Below, piece by piece: positions 40,420 through 49,565 of a stretch of DNA of 64,000 nucleotides. The stretch is taken from assembly GCA_900314845.1 (NCBI GenBank), contig OMWV01000022.1, positions 39,306-103,305 of the forward strand. The letters run 5' to 3'. How positions within the stretch are numbered: position 1 is the stretch's first letter; every line of letters starts with the position of its first letter. Under the pieces are notes generated by a model. The model made no database searches. It saw only the letters and a list, made by a program, of their open reading frames with translations, and was not told the DNA's origin. A program made the translations under genes and the position numbers. The stretch is from an uncultured Eubacteriales bacterium. GTDB taxonomy: Bacteria; Bacillota; Clostridia; Lachnospirales; Lachnospiraceae.

Positions 40420-42105
40420 ATGAAGAAGCAGATTGCAGAACTACTTTCATCGAAAATTGATGAATTATCCGCAGAAGAGATTGCAGGGCTATTGGAAGTT
40501 CCGCCGAAACAGGATATGGGAGACTTTGCCTTTCCCTGTTTCAGACTGGCGAAAATATATCACAAAGCCCCTCCTCTCATTGCATCAGATATAGCAGCAT
40601 CTATCGGGGAACAGCCTTTTCTCAGTCAGATTAAAACAGCCGGCGGTTATATCAACTTCTTTGTAAACCGTCAGGAGTATGCAAAACAGATCATCTCAGA
40701 ATTCCGTGCGGCTGACAGCTTTGGGGCATCTGAGACAGGCAAGGGGAAAACTATCTGTATCGACTATTCTTCTCCCAATGTTGCTAAGAATTTCCATATT
40801 GGACACTTAAGAACAACGATCATAGGTAATTCACTCTATAAAATATTTTCAAAACTCGGCTACAAGGTCGTAAGAATCAATCACCTTGGCGACTGGGGTA
40901 CTCAGTTCGGCAAGCTGATCGTAGCTTACAAGCGCTGGGGGAGCAAAGAAGAAGTCGAGGAGAAGGGTATCCAGGAACTTATGGATATCTATGTTAAGTT
41001 CCACCAGGAAGCAGAGAAAGATCCCGCACTTGAAGATGAGGCAAGAGAAGCATTTGCTAAAATGGAGCAGGGTGATGAAGAATACCTTGCCATCTGGCAG
41101 TGGTTCAGAGAGATCAGTCTCAAGGAGTTCATGAGAGTTTATAATCTTCTCGATATTGATTTCGATGCATATACCGGCGAGAGTTTTTACCGCAATATGA
41201 CAAAGAATGTAGTTGACGTACTTACAGAGAAAGGCTTGCTGGTTGAAAGCGAAGGCGCTTTGGTCGTACGTCTCGATGACTATGACATGCCTCCCTGCAT
41301 TGTTGCCAAGAAGGACGGAAGTTCTATCTATGCCACAAGAGATCTTGCCGCTATCCTCTATCGTAAAAAGACATATGATTTCGATAAATGTCTCTATGTC
41401 ACCGGTCTTGAGCAAAAGCTTCATTTTGCCCAGGTATTCAAGGTGATAGAATTGATGGGCAATGATTATGCAAAAGATCTCGTTCATATTCCTTATGGGC
41501 TTGTAAGTCTTAAGGATGGAAAGATGTCCTCTCGTACCGGCAACGTAATATACGCCGAGGATATTCTGAAGGAGTCTATCGGAAAGACAAGCGCTATTAT
41601 CGAGGAGAAGAATCCCGATATTCCCGAAAAGGAAGAGGTAGCAAAAATTGTGGGTATCGGTGCGATTATCTTTAACGATCTTTACAATCAGAGAATCAAA
41701 GATGTCGTATTCGATTGGAACAAGCTCCTCAACTTTGACGGAGAGACCGGCCCCTACGTACAGTACACATACGCCAGAGCTTCAAGTGTTCTTCGTAAAA
41801 TTGGTGACATTCCTGAGGAAATTGACTATTCACTTCTCACAGATGATGCTTCACTTGAACTACTTAAAACTATCGAAAGATATCCTGATATTATCGTTGA
41901 TGCTGCATCAAAATTTGAACCCTTCATCATTTCAAGGTACAGTATGGATGTTGCTCATGCCTTCAACAAATTCTATCAGGCTTGTCAGATCAATGTGAGT
42001 GATGAGAATCTTAAATTTGCTCGTGCCAATCTTGTAAAGATTGCCCGCTGGGTCATCAAAGATTCTCTTTCCCTTCTCGGCATGAAGTGTCCTGAACAGA
42101 TGTAA
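40420..42105 (+). CDS. argS: Arginyl-tRNA synthetase
   Basis: A 561-aa class I synthetase. It has an N-terminal Add1 domain, HIGH-type NFHIGHLRTTIIGNSL (about 125-140), HLGDWGTQFGKLI, KMSSRTGNV (about 369-377, KMSKS-type loop) and the DALR anticodon domain ending in WVIKDSLSLLGMKCPEQM. ATG 40420 has CAGGAG about 11 bases upstream; the open frame extends to 40378 without a ribosome site. By eye its codon use is more A/T-ending than that of the flanking minus-strand genes. I see no T-box in the 183-base gap before it. The parS cluster follows directly. Confidence 0.96.
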   Translation: MKKQIAELLSSKIDELSAEEIAGLLEVPPKQDMGDFAFPCFRLAKIYHKAPPLIASDIAASIGEQPFLSQIKTAGGYINFFVNRQEYAKQIISEFRAADSFGASETGKGKTICIDYSSPNVAKNFHIGHLRTTIIGNSLYKIFSKLGYKVVRINHLGDWGTQFGKLIVAYKRWGSKEEVEEKGIQELMDIYVKFHQEAEKDPALEDEAREAFAKMEQGDEEYLAIWQWFREISLKEFMRVYNLLDIDFDAYTGESFYRNMTKNVVDVLTEKGLLVESEGALVVRLDDYDMPPCIVAKKDGSSIYATRDLAAILYRKKTYDFDKCLYVTGLEQKLHFAQVFKVIELMGNDYAKDLVHIPYGLVSLKDGKMSSRTGNVIYAEDILKESIGKTSAIIEEKNPDIPEKEEVAKIVGIGAIIFNDLYNQRIKDVVFDWNKLLNFDGETGPYVQYTYARASSVLRKIGDIPEEIDYSLLTDDASLELLKTIERYPDIIVDAASKFEPFIISRYSMDVAHAFNKFYQACQINVSDENLKFARANLVKIARWVIKDSLSLLGMKCPEQM

Positions 42106-42119
42106 TTATTTAATACTAA

Positions 42120-42135
42120 TGTTTCACGTGAAACA
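42120..42135. other. parS site 1
   Basis: TGTTTCACGTGAAACA is a perfect 16-bp match to the ParB/Spo0J parS consensus, 15 bases after the argS stop. Confidence 0.96.
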
Positions 42136-42147
42136 TTCTTACTCAGA

Positions 42148-42163
42148 TGTTTCACGTGAAACA
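42148..42163. other. parS site 2
   Basis: A second perfect 16-bp parS, 12 bases after the first. Confidence 0.96.
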
Positions 42164-42269
42164 TTTTCAAACAGACAAATATAGAGTCTTCTTCTCCATC
42201 AATTTCTATATATTCTAAGGATAAATTTTTCTCCACAAAGGTAAAAAACATACACATAATTCATATCAA

Positions 42270-42285
42270 TGTTTCACGTGAAACA
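42270..42285. other. parS site 3
   Basis: A third perfect 16-bp parS, about 107 bases upstream of parA. The 287-base gap between argS and parA holds nothing else except A/T-rich spacer. Confidence 0.96.
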
Positions 42286-42392
42286 TTGTATTTTTATACT
42301 TTGTTCGATTGTAAATTCATAAGTCAAAAGTATGGATTAAATAGGAAAAAGGTGGTATCTTATTAATAAACGTTATTGGGGGGAGTGAGCCA

Positions 42393-43157
42393 ATGGGCAG
42401 AATAATATCAATAACAAACCAAAAAGGCGGGGTCGGTAAGACCACTACAGCAATCAATTTATCCGCAGCATTAGCTGAAAAAAGAAAACATGTACTGTTA
42501 ATAGACTTGGATTCTCAGGGTAACGCCACCAGTGGTTTAGGAATCGATAAAAACAGTGTAGATAACTCCATATATGAGCTCTTAATCAACGAATGCCAGG
42601 TAGAAGAATGTATTTGCAAGACAAATATTAAGAGATTAGACATCATACCATCGAATATCAATCTATCCGGTGCTGAGATAGAACTTGTTGATATGGATGA
42701 TAAAGAATATTTGCTGAAGAAACAGACAGAAAAGATAAGAAATGATTATGACTATATCATCATTGACTGCCCTCCATCCTTAAGTATGCTGACAATAAAT
42801 GCCCTTACTGCCTCAGACTCAATCATAGTTCCTATACAGTGTGAATACTATGCCCTGGAAGGATTGACTCAGTTGATCAAGACAGAAGAGCTGATAAAAG
42901 AACGCTTAAATCCCGAGTTGACAATAGAAGGAATTGTCTTTACAATGTTCGACGCAAGAACAAATCTTTCCAGCCAGGTCGTGGAAACCGTGAAAAATAA
43001 TCTGAATCAGCATATTTATAAGACAACAATTCCCAGAAATGTAAGGCTGGCGGAGTCTCCCAGCTATGGAATGCCAGTCACTGAATATGATTCTAAATCT
43101 TCCGGTGCCAAGGCCTACAGAAGTCTGGCTAAAGAAGTAATAAAAAACAGGAGGTAA
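42393..43157 (+). CDS. parA: Chromosome-partitioning ATPase ParA/Soj
   Basis: A 254-aa deviant-Walker ATPase. KGGVGKTTTAINLSAAL (residues 11-27), DLDSQGNATSGLGI (about 39-52) and IIIDCPPSLSMLTINAL are standard. It binds the nucleoid as an ATP dimer, and ParB stimulates its ATPase to segregate origins. ATG 42393 has GGGGGGAG 7 bases upstream. The parS cluster lies immediately upstream, and parB follows by 4 bases. Confidence 0.97.
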   Translation: MGRIISITNQKGGVGKTTTAINLSAALAEKRKHVLLIDLDSQGNATSGLGIDKNSVDNSIYELLINECQVEECICKTNIKRLDIIPSNINLSGAEIELVDMDDKEYLLKKQTEKIRNDYDYIIIDCPPSLSMLTINALTASDSIIVPIQCEYYALEGLTQLIKTEELIKERLNPELTIEGIVFTMFDARTNLSSQVVETVKNNLNQHIYKTTIPRNVRLAESPSYGMPVTEYDSKSSGAKAYRSLAKEVIKNRR

Positions 43158-43161
43158 TTAA

Positions 43162-44121
43162 TTGGCAGCAAGGAAAAAAACTGGATTAGGGCGCGGACTT
43201 GATGCACTGATCTCGCCCCACAATGATGATGGAAAAACAAGTTCAGGAGAGTTGAATCGTACAAATAAATCTACCGAAGGAACAAAAGTCGCTGAAAATG
43301 GATTCCATCCAGAAGAGAAGCCATTAAAGCACGACTTGATGATAAAAATAGATGAAATCGAGCCAAATAAAAATCAGCCGAGAAAGGATTTTAATGACGA
43401 ATCCCTGAACGAACTTGCTGATTCTATAAAAACCCATGGTGTGATCCAGCCCTTGGTAGTTGTGAAGGAAGACGATCACTATAAGATAATAGCAGGGGAA
43501 AGAAGATGGAGAGCGGCCAGAATAGCCGGTTTAAAAGAAATTCCCGTCATTATTAAAGACTATACCCCCCAGGAAGCAATAGAGATTGCCCTGATAGAGA
43601 ACATTCAGAGAGAAGATCTAAATCCCATAGAGGAAGCGGAAGCATTTCAGAGACTAATTGACGAATATGGGCTGAAACAGGAAGAAGCGGCTGACAGAGT
43701 ATCCAAGAGCAGAACTGCAGTGACAAACTCTCTCAGACTTCTGAAATTGGATTCCCGCGTTAAACAGATGGTAACTGATGAGATGATCAGCAGCGGACAC
43801 GGGAGAGCACTTCTTGCCATAGAGGATTCTGATCTTCAGTATGAACTTGCTATGAGGATATTTGACAATAAGATGAGCGTGAGGGAAACAGAGAGAATGA
43901 TAAAAAATCTTCTCAGTCCAAAACCCGAACGCAAACCTGTAATAGATCCTATAACGGCAGTTGCCTACCATGAAGTTGAGGAGAAGATGACAACGTTTAT
44001 AGGTTCAAAAGTATCTATCAACCCGCGCAGCAAAAAGAAAGGAAAAATAGAAATAGAATATTACTCCCAGGAGGATCTGGAAAGAATCATAAACCTTATA
44101 ACAGCTAATAAGGCAAACTAG
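43162..44121 (+). CDS. parB: Chromosome-partitioning protein ParB/Spo0J
   Basis: A 319-aa ParB. The CTPase/nuclease-like N-domain contains IEPNKNQPRKDFNDESLNELADSIKTHGVIQPLVV (about 70-104) and IIAGERRWRAARIAGL (about 109-124), followed by ENIQREDLNPIEEAEAFQRLI. The helix-turn-helix is KQEEAADRVSKSRTAVTNSLRLLKL. The C-terminal dimer domain ends KIEIEYYSQEDLERIINLI. It loads at parS sites and spreads as a CTP clamp. The start is TTG 43162, 7 bases after AGGAGGT. Confidence 0.97.
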   Translation: MAARKKTGLGRGLDALISPHNDDGKTSSGELNRTNKSTEGTKVAENGFHPEEKPLKHDLMIKIDEIEPNKNQPRKDFNDESLNELADSIKTHGVIQPLVVVKEDDHYKIIAGERRWRAARIAGLKEIPVIIKDYTPQEAIEIALIENIQREDLNPIEEAEAFQRLIDEYGLKQEEAADRVSKSRTAVTNSLRLLKLDSRVKQMVTDEMISSGHGRALLAIEDSDLQYELAMRIFDNKMSVRETERMIKNLLSPKPERKPVIDPITAVAYHEVEEKMTTFIGSKVSINPRSKKKGKIEIEYYSQEDLERIINLITANKAN

Positions 44122-44162
44122 AAATATTAAAATATCGATTGGAGGAACAGTCTGATACTATT

Positions 44163-44939
44163 ATGGAAAGTAAAATATTCGCTAAACTGAATTTTGACCC
44201 AGGCATACTGGTAATAGGATCGCTGATAGCGACAATAGTGCTTATTGTACTTGTACTGATGCTGCTGCTGAGGCAGTCACGTCTGGAAGTCAACTATAAG
44301 ATATTCATGAGAGGACGCGGCGGCCGCAGTCTTCAGGAAGTTTTCAAACAGGAACTGGAAGGTCTGGACGTAATAAAAGAGCAGACAGATCTTCTTCACA
44401 GAAGGCTCTCCTATGTAGAAAACAGTATGAACCGCTCCTTTCAAAAATGTGGAATCGTAAGGTACGACGCCTTTAAGGAGATGGGCGGTCAGTTAAGCTT
44501 TGCAATCGCCCTACTGAATGACAGCAATACAGGATTCATCATTAACAGCATACATAGCCGTGATGGTTCTTATAGCTACATTAAAGATATTCTCAGAGGA
44601 GAATGTGCAATAGAGCTGTGTGATGAAGAAAAGGAAGCGCTGAAAATAGCTCTCGAAGCAGCCGGAAGCAATCCCTCAATGACAAGAACCGAGAGGAAGA
44701 GGAAAAAGAGTGCCATTTCCTCCGCAGCTGCCTCTGGCGAGACAGGCAGTGAAAAAATCAAACTCCCTCATCTTCCCGGCAGCAAGAGAACAGGGATAAG
44801 CGATACCAAAGACACGGAAAGCCGTCTTGAGATGGAAGAAACAGCAGATCATACGGCAAAAAGAACAAGGCGCAGACGCTCATCCAGTGTAAAAGGCACA
44901 GTGATCAGCAGCGAACAGAAACAGGAAAAGATATCCTGA
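44163..44939 (+). CDS. DUF4446 membrane protein
   Basis: A 258-aa protein. One N-terminal helix (ILVIGSLIATIVLIVLVLMLLL, about 12-33) is followed by a coiled-coil-like region (LHRRLSYVENSMNRSFQKCGIVRYDAFKEMGGQLSFAIALLNDSNTGFIINSIHSRDGSYSYIKDI). The IVRYDAF...GGQLSFAIALLD-type motif is diagnostic of DUF4446, often encoded beside parAB in Clostridia. The C-terminal 100 residues are Lys/Arg/Ser-rich and likely disordered. Function unknown. ATG 44163 lies 16 bases after GGAGGA, which is long; a TTG at 44139 would overlap that site. Confidence 0.82.
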   Translation: MESKIFAKLNFDPGILVIGSLIATIVLIVLVLMLLLRQSRLEVNYKIFMRGRGGRSLQEVFKQELEGLDVIKEQTDLLHRRLSYVENSMNRSFQKCGIVRYDAFKEMGGQLSFAIALLNDSNTGFIINSIHSRDGSYSYIKDILRGECAIELCDEEKEALKIALEAAGSNPSMTRTERKRKKSAISSAAASGETGSEKIKLPHLPGSKRTGISDTKDTESRLEMEETADHTAKRTRRRRSSSVKGTVISSEQKQEKIS

Positions 44940-44940
44940 T

Positions 44941-44990
44941 AAAAAAAGAGGCAGTGAAGAAAAATTTCTTTCTCCACTGCCTCTTTTTTT
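44941..44990. terminator. Bidirectional terminator between DUF4446 and GNAT genes
   Basis: AAAAAAAGAGGCAGTG (44941-44956) and CACTGCCTCTTTTTTT (44975-44990) form a long stem whose A/T ends provide U tracts in both directions. It separates the parAB operon from the convergent rpmH operon. Confidence 0.92.
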
Positions 44991-44995
44991 CAGCT

Positions 44996-45427
44996 TTAGT
45001 CATGGCAGCTGTGATTTTTGTAATATTCCCTGAGATCAAGAACAAGTCTTCCATCCACAAGTTTAAAATCATATTTTTTGAAAAAATCCGGATTATGATC
45101 CGTCTCATCACTTACAAGTCTCCTGGCACCGGATACCACAGCCTTATCGAAAGCCATATGCATAATAAAATCAGCCAGGCCATCATTTCTGTACTCCGGC
45201 AGAACCGCGAGCCGGTCCAGACCAAAATCGCCGTTCATATCATAAGTAATCCTCACCGTGCCAGCAGGAATCTGATCCTTATTAAATAATAGAATGTGAA
45301 CGGCATTCTTATCCTTTTCATCAGAAGTTTCCGTCACATGAAAATCATTCTGATAAACATTCTCTCTTATCTTCAGGCAGGGCCTGATGTCATCCTTATA
45401 GCCATTTAAATAAATTCCATGTATCAT
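44996..45427 (-). CDS. GNAT-family N-acetyltransferase
   Basis: A 143-aa GNAT protein. The acetyl-CoA region LDRLAVLPEYRNDGLADFIMHMAFDKAV (about 70-97) fits motif A (R/QxxGxG/A form RNDGLA). A C-terminal YDFKLVDGRLVLDLREYYKN completes the fold. The N-terminal CLKIRENVYQNDF resembles ElaA-like members. Substrate unknown. ATG 45427 has GGGAGAG 3 bases upstream; it starts 19 bases after the rsmG stop and is the last gene of the rpmH-to-rsmG run. Confidence 0.83.
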   Translation of the reverse strand: MIHGIYLNGYKDDIRPCLKIRENVYQNDFHVTETSDEKDKNAVHILLFNKDQIPAGTVRITYDMNGDFGLDRLAVLPEYRNDGLADFIMHMAFDKAVVSGARRLVSDETDHNPDFFKKYDFKLVDGRLVLDLREYYKNHSCHD

Positions 45428-45446
45428 ATTCTCTCCCTGCCTCTCC

Positions 45447-46160
45447 TTATCTGATTGGTGTTTTTGAAGGCGTACCAGCCTTTCTTGGATACTTGCGGGG
45501 CGTGGATAAGGTCTTTTCTATACGTACAAGTGTTCTTGAAAGATCCGTTCCGGGTAGTTCGAACGGATACTGATCAGCCTGACCTCCGCCCAAAACTTTT
45601 ATCGCCTTAGAAGCCTTTTTCACCTCGTCAGCCGCGCCTTTTGATTTATAAGAAACAAAGGTTCCCCCAACCTTCACAAAGGGAAGACAATATTCGCATA
45701 AAACAGAAAGATCTGCGACAGCCCGGGATACACACAGGTCATAGGCCTCTCTCATAGTTCTATCTCTCGCTGCATCCTCTGCCCGGGCATGTACAGCATT
45801 TATCTTATCGAACATTAGTTCGTTTATGACCTGATTTAGAAAATTTACCCTCTTATTTAAAGAATCAAGAAGCGTAACTTTCAGATGAGGAAAAACGATC
45901 TTCAGAGGGATTCCGGGAAATCCGGCCCCCGTACCCACATCGATCAGACATTCTGCCTTCTCAAGATCCATACATCTTACAACAGAAAGGCTGTCTATAA
46001 AATGCTTATCTATCACTTCCTCTTCGTCCGTTATGGCTGTAAGGTTCATAACTTTATTCGTCTCGATGAGAATATGATAGTAATGCTCAAACTGGTCCAG
46101 CTGATGGCTGTCCAATTCAATTCCGATTTCTTTCGCCTTTTGGTATAATAATTCTTTCAT
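45447..46160 (-). CDS. rsmG: 16S rRNA (guanine527-N7)-methyltransferase
   Basis: A 237-aa GidB/RsmG. Motifs: MNLTAITDEEEVIDKHFIDSL (about 38-58), LIDVGTGAGFPGIPLKIVFP (SAM site, about 71-90), LLDSLNKRVNFLNQVI, and DLCVSRAVADLSVL. It methylates G527 of 16S rRNA; loss gives low-level streptomycin resistance in other bacteria. ATG 46160 is 18 bases after the mnmG stop in the standard mnmE-mnmG-rsmG order. Confidence 0.96.
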   Translation of the reverse strand: MKELLYQKAKEIGIELDSHQLDQFEHYYHILIETNKVMNLTAITDEEEVIDKHFIDSLSVVRCMDLEKAECLIDVGTGAGFPGIPLKIVFPHLKVTLLDSLNKRVNFLNQVINELMFDKINAVHARAEDAARDRTMREAYDLCVSRAVADLSVLCEYCLPFVKVGGTFVSYKSKGAADEVKKASKAIKVLGGGQADQYPFELPGTDLSRTLVRIEKTLSTPRKYPRKAGTPSKTPIR

Positions 46161-46178
46161 GATAAACGTAAGCTCCGA

Positions 46179-48071
46179 TCAGGAATTATGCCTGCTATGA
46201 TTCCACTGCATGATATAGATCAAAAGGACAGAAATATCTGCCGGTGTCACACCTGCTATTCTGGACGCCTGACCGATAGAAAGGGGCTTTATCCTGTCAA
46301 GTTTCTGCCTTGCTTCTATCCTGAGACCACTGATATCCGCATAAACAATGTCCTGAGGAATAAGCTTATTCTCCATCTTTTTAAACTTTTCCACCTGGCT
46401 GAGCTGTCTGCTGATATATCCCTCATATTTTATATTGATTTCAACCTGCTGCCAGACTTCCTGCGGAAGATCAGGTCTTTCCCTGTCCAGATCACTCAGC
46501 ACTGCATATCCAAGCTCCGGACGCCTGATCAGTTCACCTAAGGTGGTACCTGTTTTCAGAGGAGTGCTCTTATGATCAGCCAGAAACTTCTGAACATCCG
46601 CCCCGGCGCCGATGATCAGCTTCTTCACCCTTCTGGTCTCAGCTTTTATCATCTCTTCCTTTTCCAGGAGATGTCTGTACCTTTCATCACTGATAAGGCC
46701 AATCTCATGTCCCAGCTCAGTCAGCCTCTGATCAGCATTATCCTGTCTCAGCAGAAGTCTGTACTCCGCTCTAGACGTCATCATCCTGTAGGGTTCCTGG
46801 ATATCTTTTGTTACAAGATCATCTATCAATACTCCGATATAGGCCTGGGAGCGGCTGAGAACGACCTGCTTCCTTCCCAGTATCTCCATAGCTGCATTGA
46901 TACCGGCTATCAAACCCTGAGCACCGGCCTCCTCATAGCCGGAACTGCCATTAAACTGGCCTCCGCTGAAAAGTCCCTTTATCTTCTTAAACTCAAGAGC
47001 AGGAGTCAACTGGACAGCAGGAATACAATCATACTCTATCGCATAGGCATTCCGCACGATGCGCGCATTCTCAAGCCCCGGAACGGTCCTGTACATTCTA
47101 TACTGAATGTCTTCCGGAAGAGAACTCGACATTCCGTCGATATAAACTTCGTTTGTATAAAGCCCCTCCGGCTCAATAAAAACCTGATGTCTCTTTTTGT
47201 CAGCAAACTTTACAACTTTATCCTCAATAGAAGGGCAGTATCTGGGACCTGTCCCTTCAATGACACCGGAATAAATAGGAGAGCGGTCAAGATTCTCCCT
47301 GATAATGCGGTGGGTATCTTCATTGGTATAGGTCAGATAACAGAGAACCTGATCCTTCTGAATGCTGTCCGGATCCGTGGCAAAAGAAAAGGGGACAACC
47401 CTTTCATCGCCCTTTTGAGGCACCATCTTTGAATAATCAACTGTTCTTCCGTCTATCCTTGCGGGAGTCCCTGTCTTAAAACGCACCATATTTATGCCTT
47501 TTGCCCTCAGAGCATCTGAAAGAGAGCATGCAGCCTTGAGACCATTTGGACCGGTATAGGTTATTGCCTCCCCGCAGAGGCATCTGGCATTGAGATAGGT
47601 CCCGGTACACAGAACAGCAGCCTTACAGGGGTAGATGCCGCCGGTAAATGTCTTAACACCGCTGACATGTCCGTCTTCCACACAAATATCGACGATCTCA
47701 GCCTGCTTCACCGTAAGATTCTCTGTATTCTCCAGAACCATTCTCATGGACCTGGAATAAGCCATCTTATCTGCCTGGGCGCGAAGGGAGTGAACAGCAG
47801 GCCCTTTAGAAGTATTGAGCATCTTTGACTGAATAAACGTCCTGTCGATATTCTTCCCCATTTCGCCGCCAAGGGCATCGATTTCCCTGACAAGGTGACC
47901 CTTCGAACTGCCCCCTATATTCGGATTGCAGGGCATGAGAGCGATACTCTCGACGCTGACCGTGAAAACGATCGTCTTAAGGCCGAGCCTGGCACAGGCC
48001 AGAGCGGCCTCACACCCGGCATGGCCGGCTCCCACAACTGCTACATCATAGGCTTCATACACAAAATTCAT
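46179..48071 (-). CDS. mnmG: tRNA uridine-5-carboxymethylaminomethyl modification enzyme MnmG
   Basis: A 630-aa FAD-dependent Gid[20 protein letters not shown] (about 12-30) is the dinucleotide site. [48 protein letters not shown] and the C-terminal YEGYISRQL follow. With MnmE it installs cmnm5U at the wobble position of several tRNAs. The start at 48071 and length are normal. mnmE is 28 bases upstream and rsmG follows. Confidence 0.97.
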   Translation of the reverse strand: MNFVYEAYDVAVVGAGHAGCEAALACARLGLKTIVFTVSVESIALMPCNPNIGGSSKGHLVREIDALGGEMGKNIDRTFIQSKMLNTSKGPAVHSLRAQADKMAYSRSMRMVLENTENLTVKQAEIVDICVEDGHVSGVKTFTGGIYPCKAAVLCTGTYLNARCLCGEAITYTGPNGLKAACSLSDALRAKGINMVRFKTGTPARIDGRTVDYSKMVPQKGDERVVPFSFATDPDSIQKDQVLCYLTYTNEDTHRIIRENLDRSPIYSGVIEGTGPRYCPSIEDKVVKFADKKRHQVFIEPEGLYTNEVYIDGMSSSLPEDIQYRMYRTVPGLENARIVRNAYAIEYDCIPAVQLTPALEFKKIKGLFSGGQFNGSSGYEEAGAQGLIAGINAAMEILGRKQVVLSRSQAYIGVLIDDLVTKDIQEPYRMMTSRAEYRLLLRQDNADQRLTELGHEIGLISDERYRHLLEKEEMIKAETRRVKKLIIGAGADVQKFLADHKSTPLKTGTTLGELIRRPELGYAVLSDLDRERPDLPQEVWQQVEINIKYEGYISRQLSQVEKFKKMENKLIPQDIVYADISGLRIEARQKLDRIKPLSIGQASRIAGVTPADISVLLIYIMQWNHSRHNS

Positions 48072-48099
48072 ACAATAAAATCACTTTCAGTAAATAAAA

Positions 48100-49467
48100 C
48101 TATTTTCCCATGCAGAACTGACTGAATATGGCATCGATCATATCCTCGCCCACGGACTGGCCGATGATATGGCCCAGTTCCTCATAAGCATCCATAAGAT
48201 CTACCGTAAAAAGATCCTCCGGCATGCCGTCCTCTATGCTCCGGGCGACAAGCCTGAGACTGTCACGCGCCCGGTCTGCAGCTGCCTTCTGTCTGGCATT
48301 CGTGAGAAATACCTGATCATTGTAAGAAATATTGCCGGAAAGAAACATTTTCTTCACAAGAGCTGCCAGCTGGTCTATCCCTGTCTCCTCCTTGGCTGAT
48401 ACCTCAACAAGAGGAGCATCCAGTTTATCCGCGATCTGGGCTGCATCCGCTCTGCACTCCAGATCGGATTTGTTCATCAGAACAATAACATTCCTGCCCC
48501 GGATCATATCCATGATATCATAATCATTCTGATCCAGTCTGGTGGAACGGTCAACAACATAAATAATCAGATCTGCGTCTTTTAAAGAGTCCCTGGCCCT
48601 GTCCACACCAATTTTTTCTACAAGATCATCCGTGCGGTGAATACCGGCTGTATCTACAATAATAAGAGGAATACCGGCAAGATTCACCTCTTCCTCCAGC
48701 GTATCCCTGGTCGTACCCGCTATATCAGTCACAATAGCCCGGTCCTGGCCAAGAAGAACATTCATGATAGAAGACTTTCCCGCGTTCGGTTTTCCCAGAA
48801 TAACAGTCTTCACGCCCTCCTTGAGAACCCTTGCATTTTCACTGATCAAACCATCAATTTCGCTCATCCATCCCTGAATATGTTCGGCGATAAGAGGACC
48901 GATATCCGCGGAATCAATATGCTCCGGGTCATCAAGAGAAGCCTCTATCCAGGCAATATCATGCATGATACTCTTTCTGAGCTCTATAATCTTATCCTTT
49001 ATGCTTCCTCTGAGCATGCCGACAGAATTCTTAAGAGCGAAAGTGCTTTTTGACTGAATGATATCCATAACAGCCTCTGCCTGAGACAGATCGATCCTTC
49101 CATTCAGAAAAGCTCTCTTTGTAAACTCACCGGGATCAGCAGGTCTTGCCCCTCTTCTGATCAGAAGATCAAGAACTGACTGCAGGACAAGAGGTCCTCC
49201 GTGACAGTCGATCTCCACGACATCTTCTCTTGTATAAGTATTCGGAGCCTTCATCAGCATCAGGAGTACTTCATCTATGATATCGTCCCCGTCAAAGATA
49301 TAGCCATAATGGATCGTATGTGATGGCATATCCGAAAGCTTACCGGGTCTTTTCCCTCTGAAAACAAGGTCTGCGATCCGGACAGCATCCGGTCCGCTCA
49401 TCCTCACGATCCCTATTCCTGAAGATGAGGTCATTGCCGTTGAAACAGCAGCAATTGTGTCACTCAA
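48100..49467 (-). CDS. mnmE: tRNA modification GTPase MnmE
   Basis: A 455-aa GTPase. Residues 1-115 are the THF-binding domain (SDTIAAVSTAMTSSSGIGIVRMSGPDAVRIADLVF). The helical and G domains contain GKPNAGKSSIMNVLLG (G1, about 220), DTAGIH (G3) and NKSD (G4). The C-terminus ends CMGK, the catalytic CxGK. The start is probably TTG 49467, with GGGGAG 8 bases upstream; the in-frame GTG at 49515 lies further up, before that ribosome site. It pairs with mnmG downstream. Confidence 0.95.
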   Translation of the reverse strand: MSDTIAAVSTAMTSSSGIGIVRMSGPDAVRIADLVFRGKRPGKLSDMPSHTIHYGYIFDGDDIIDEVLLMLMKAPNTYTREDVVEIDCHGGPLVLQSVLDLLIRRGARPADPGEFTKRAFLNGRIDLSQAEAVMDIIQSKSTFALKNSVGMLRGSIKDKIIELRKSIMHDIAWIEASLDDPEHIDSADIGPLIAEHIQGWMSEIDGLISENARVLKEGVKTVILGKPNAGKSSIMNVLLGQDRAIVTDIAGTTRDTLEEEVNLAGIPLIIVDTAGIHRTDDLVEKIGVDRARDSLKDADLIIYVVDRSTRLDQNDYDIMDMIRGRNVIVLMNKSDLECRADAAQIADKLDAPLVEVSAKEETGIDQLAALVKKMFLSGNISYNDQVFLTNARQKAAADRARDSLRLVARSIEDGMPEDLFTVDLMDAYEELGHIIGQSVGEDMIDAIFSQFCMGK

Positions 49468-49565
49468 AATATATTCTCCCCTCAGATGTCTGCATAATAT
49501 ATACATAAAGCCCACCTGTAAATACTGATGGGCTTTTTATCATGTAAAATTAAAATACTGATCGA

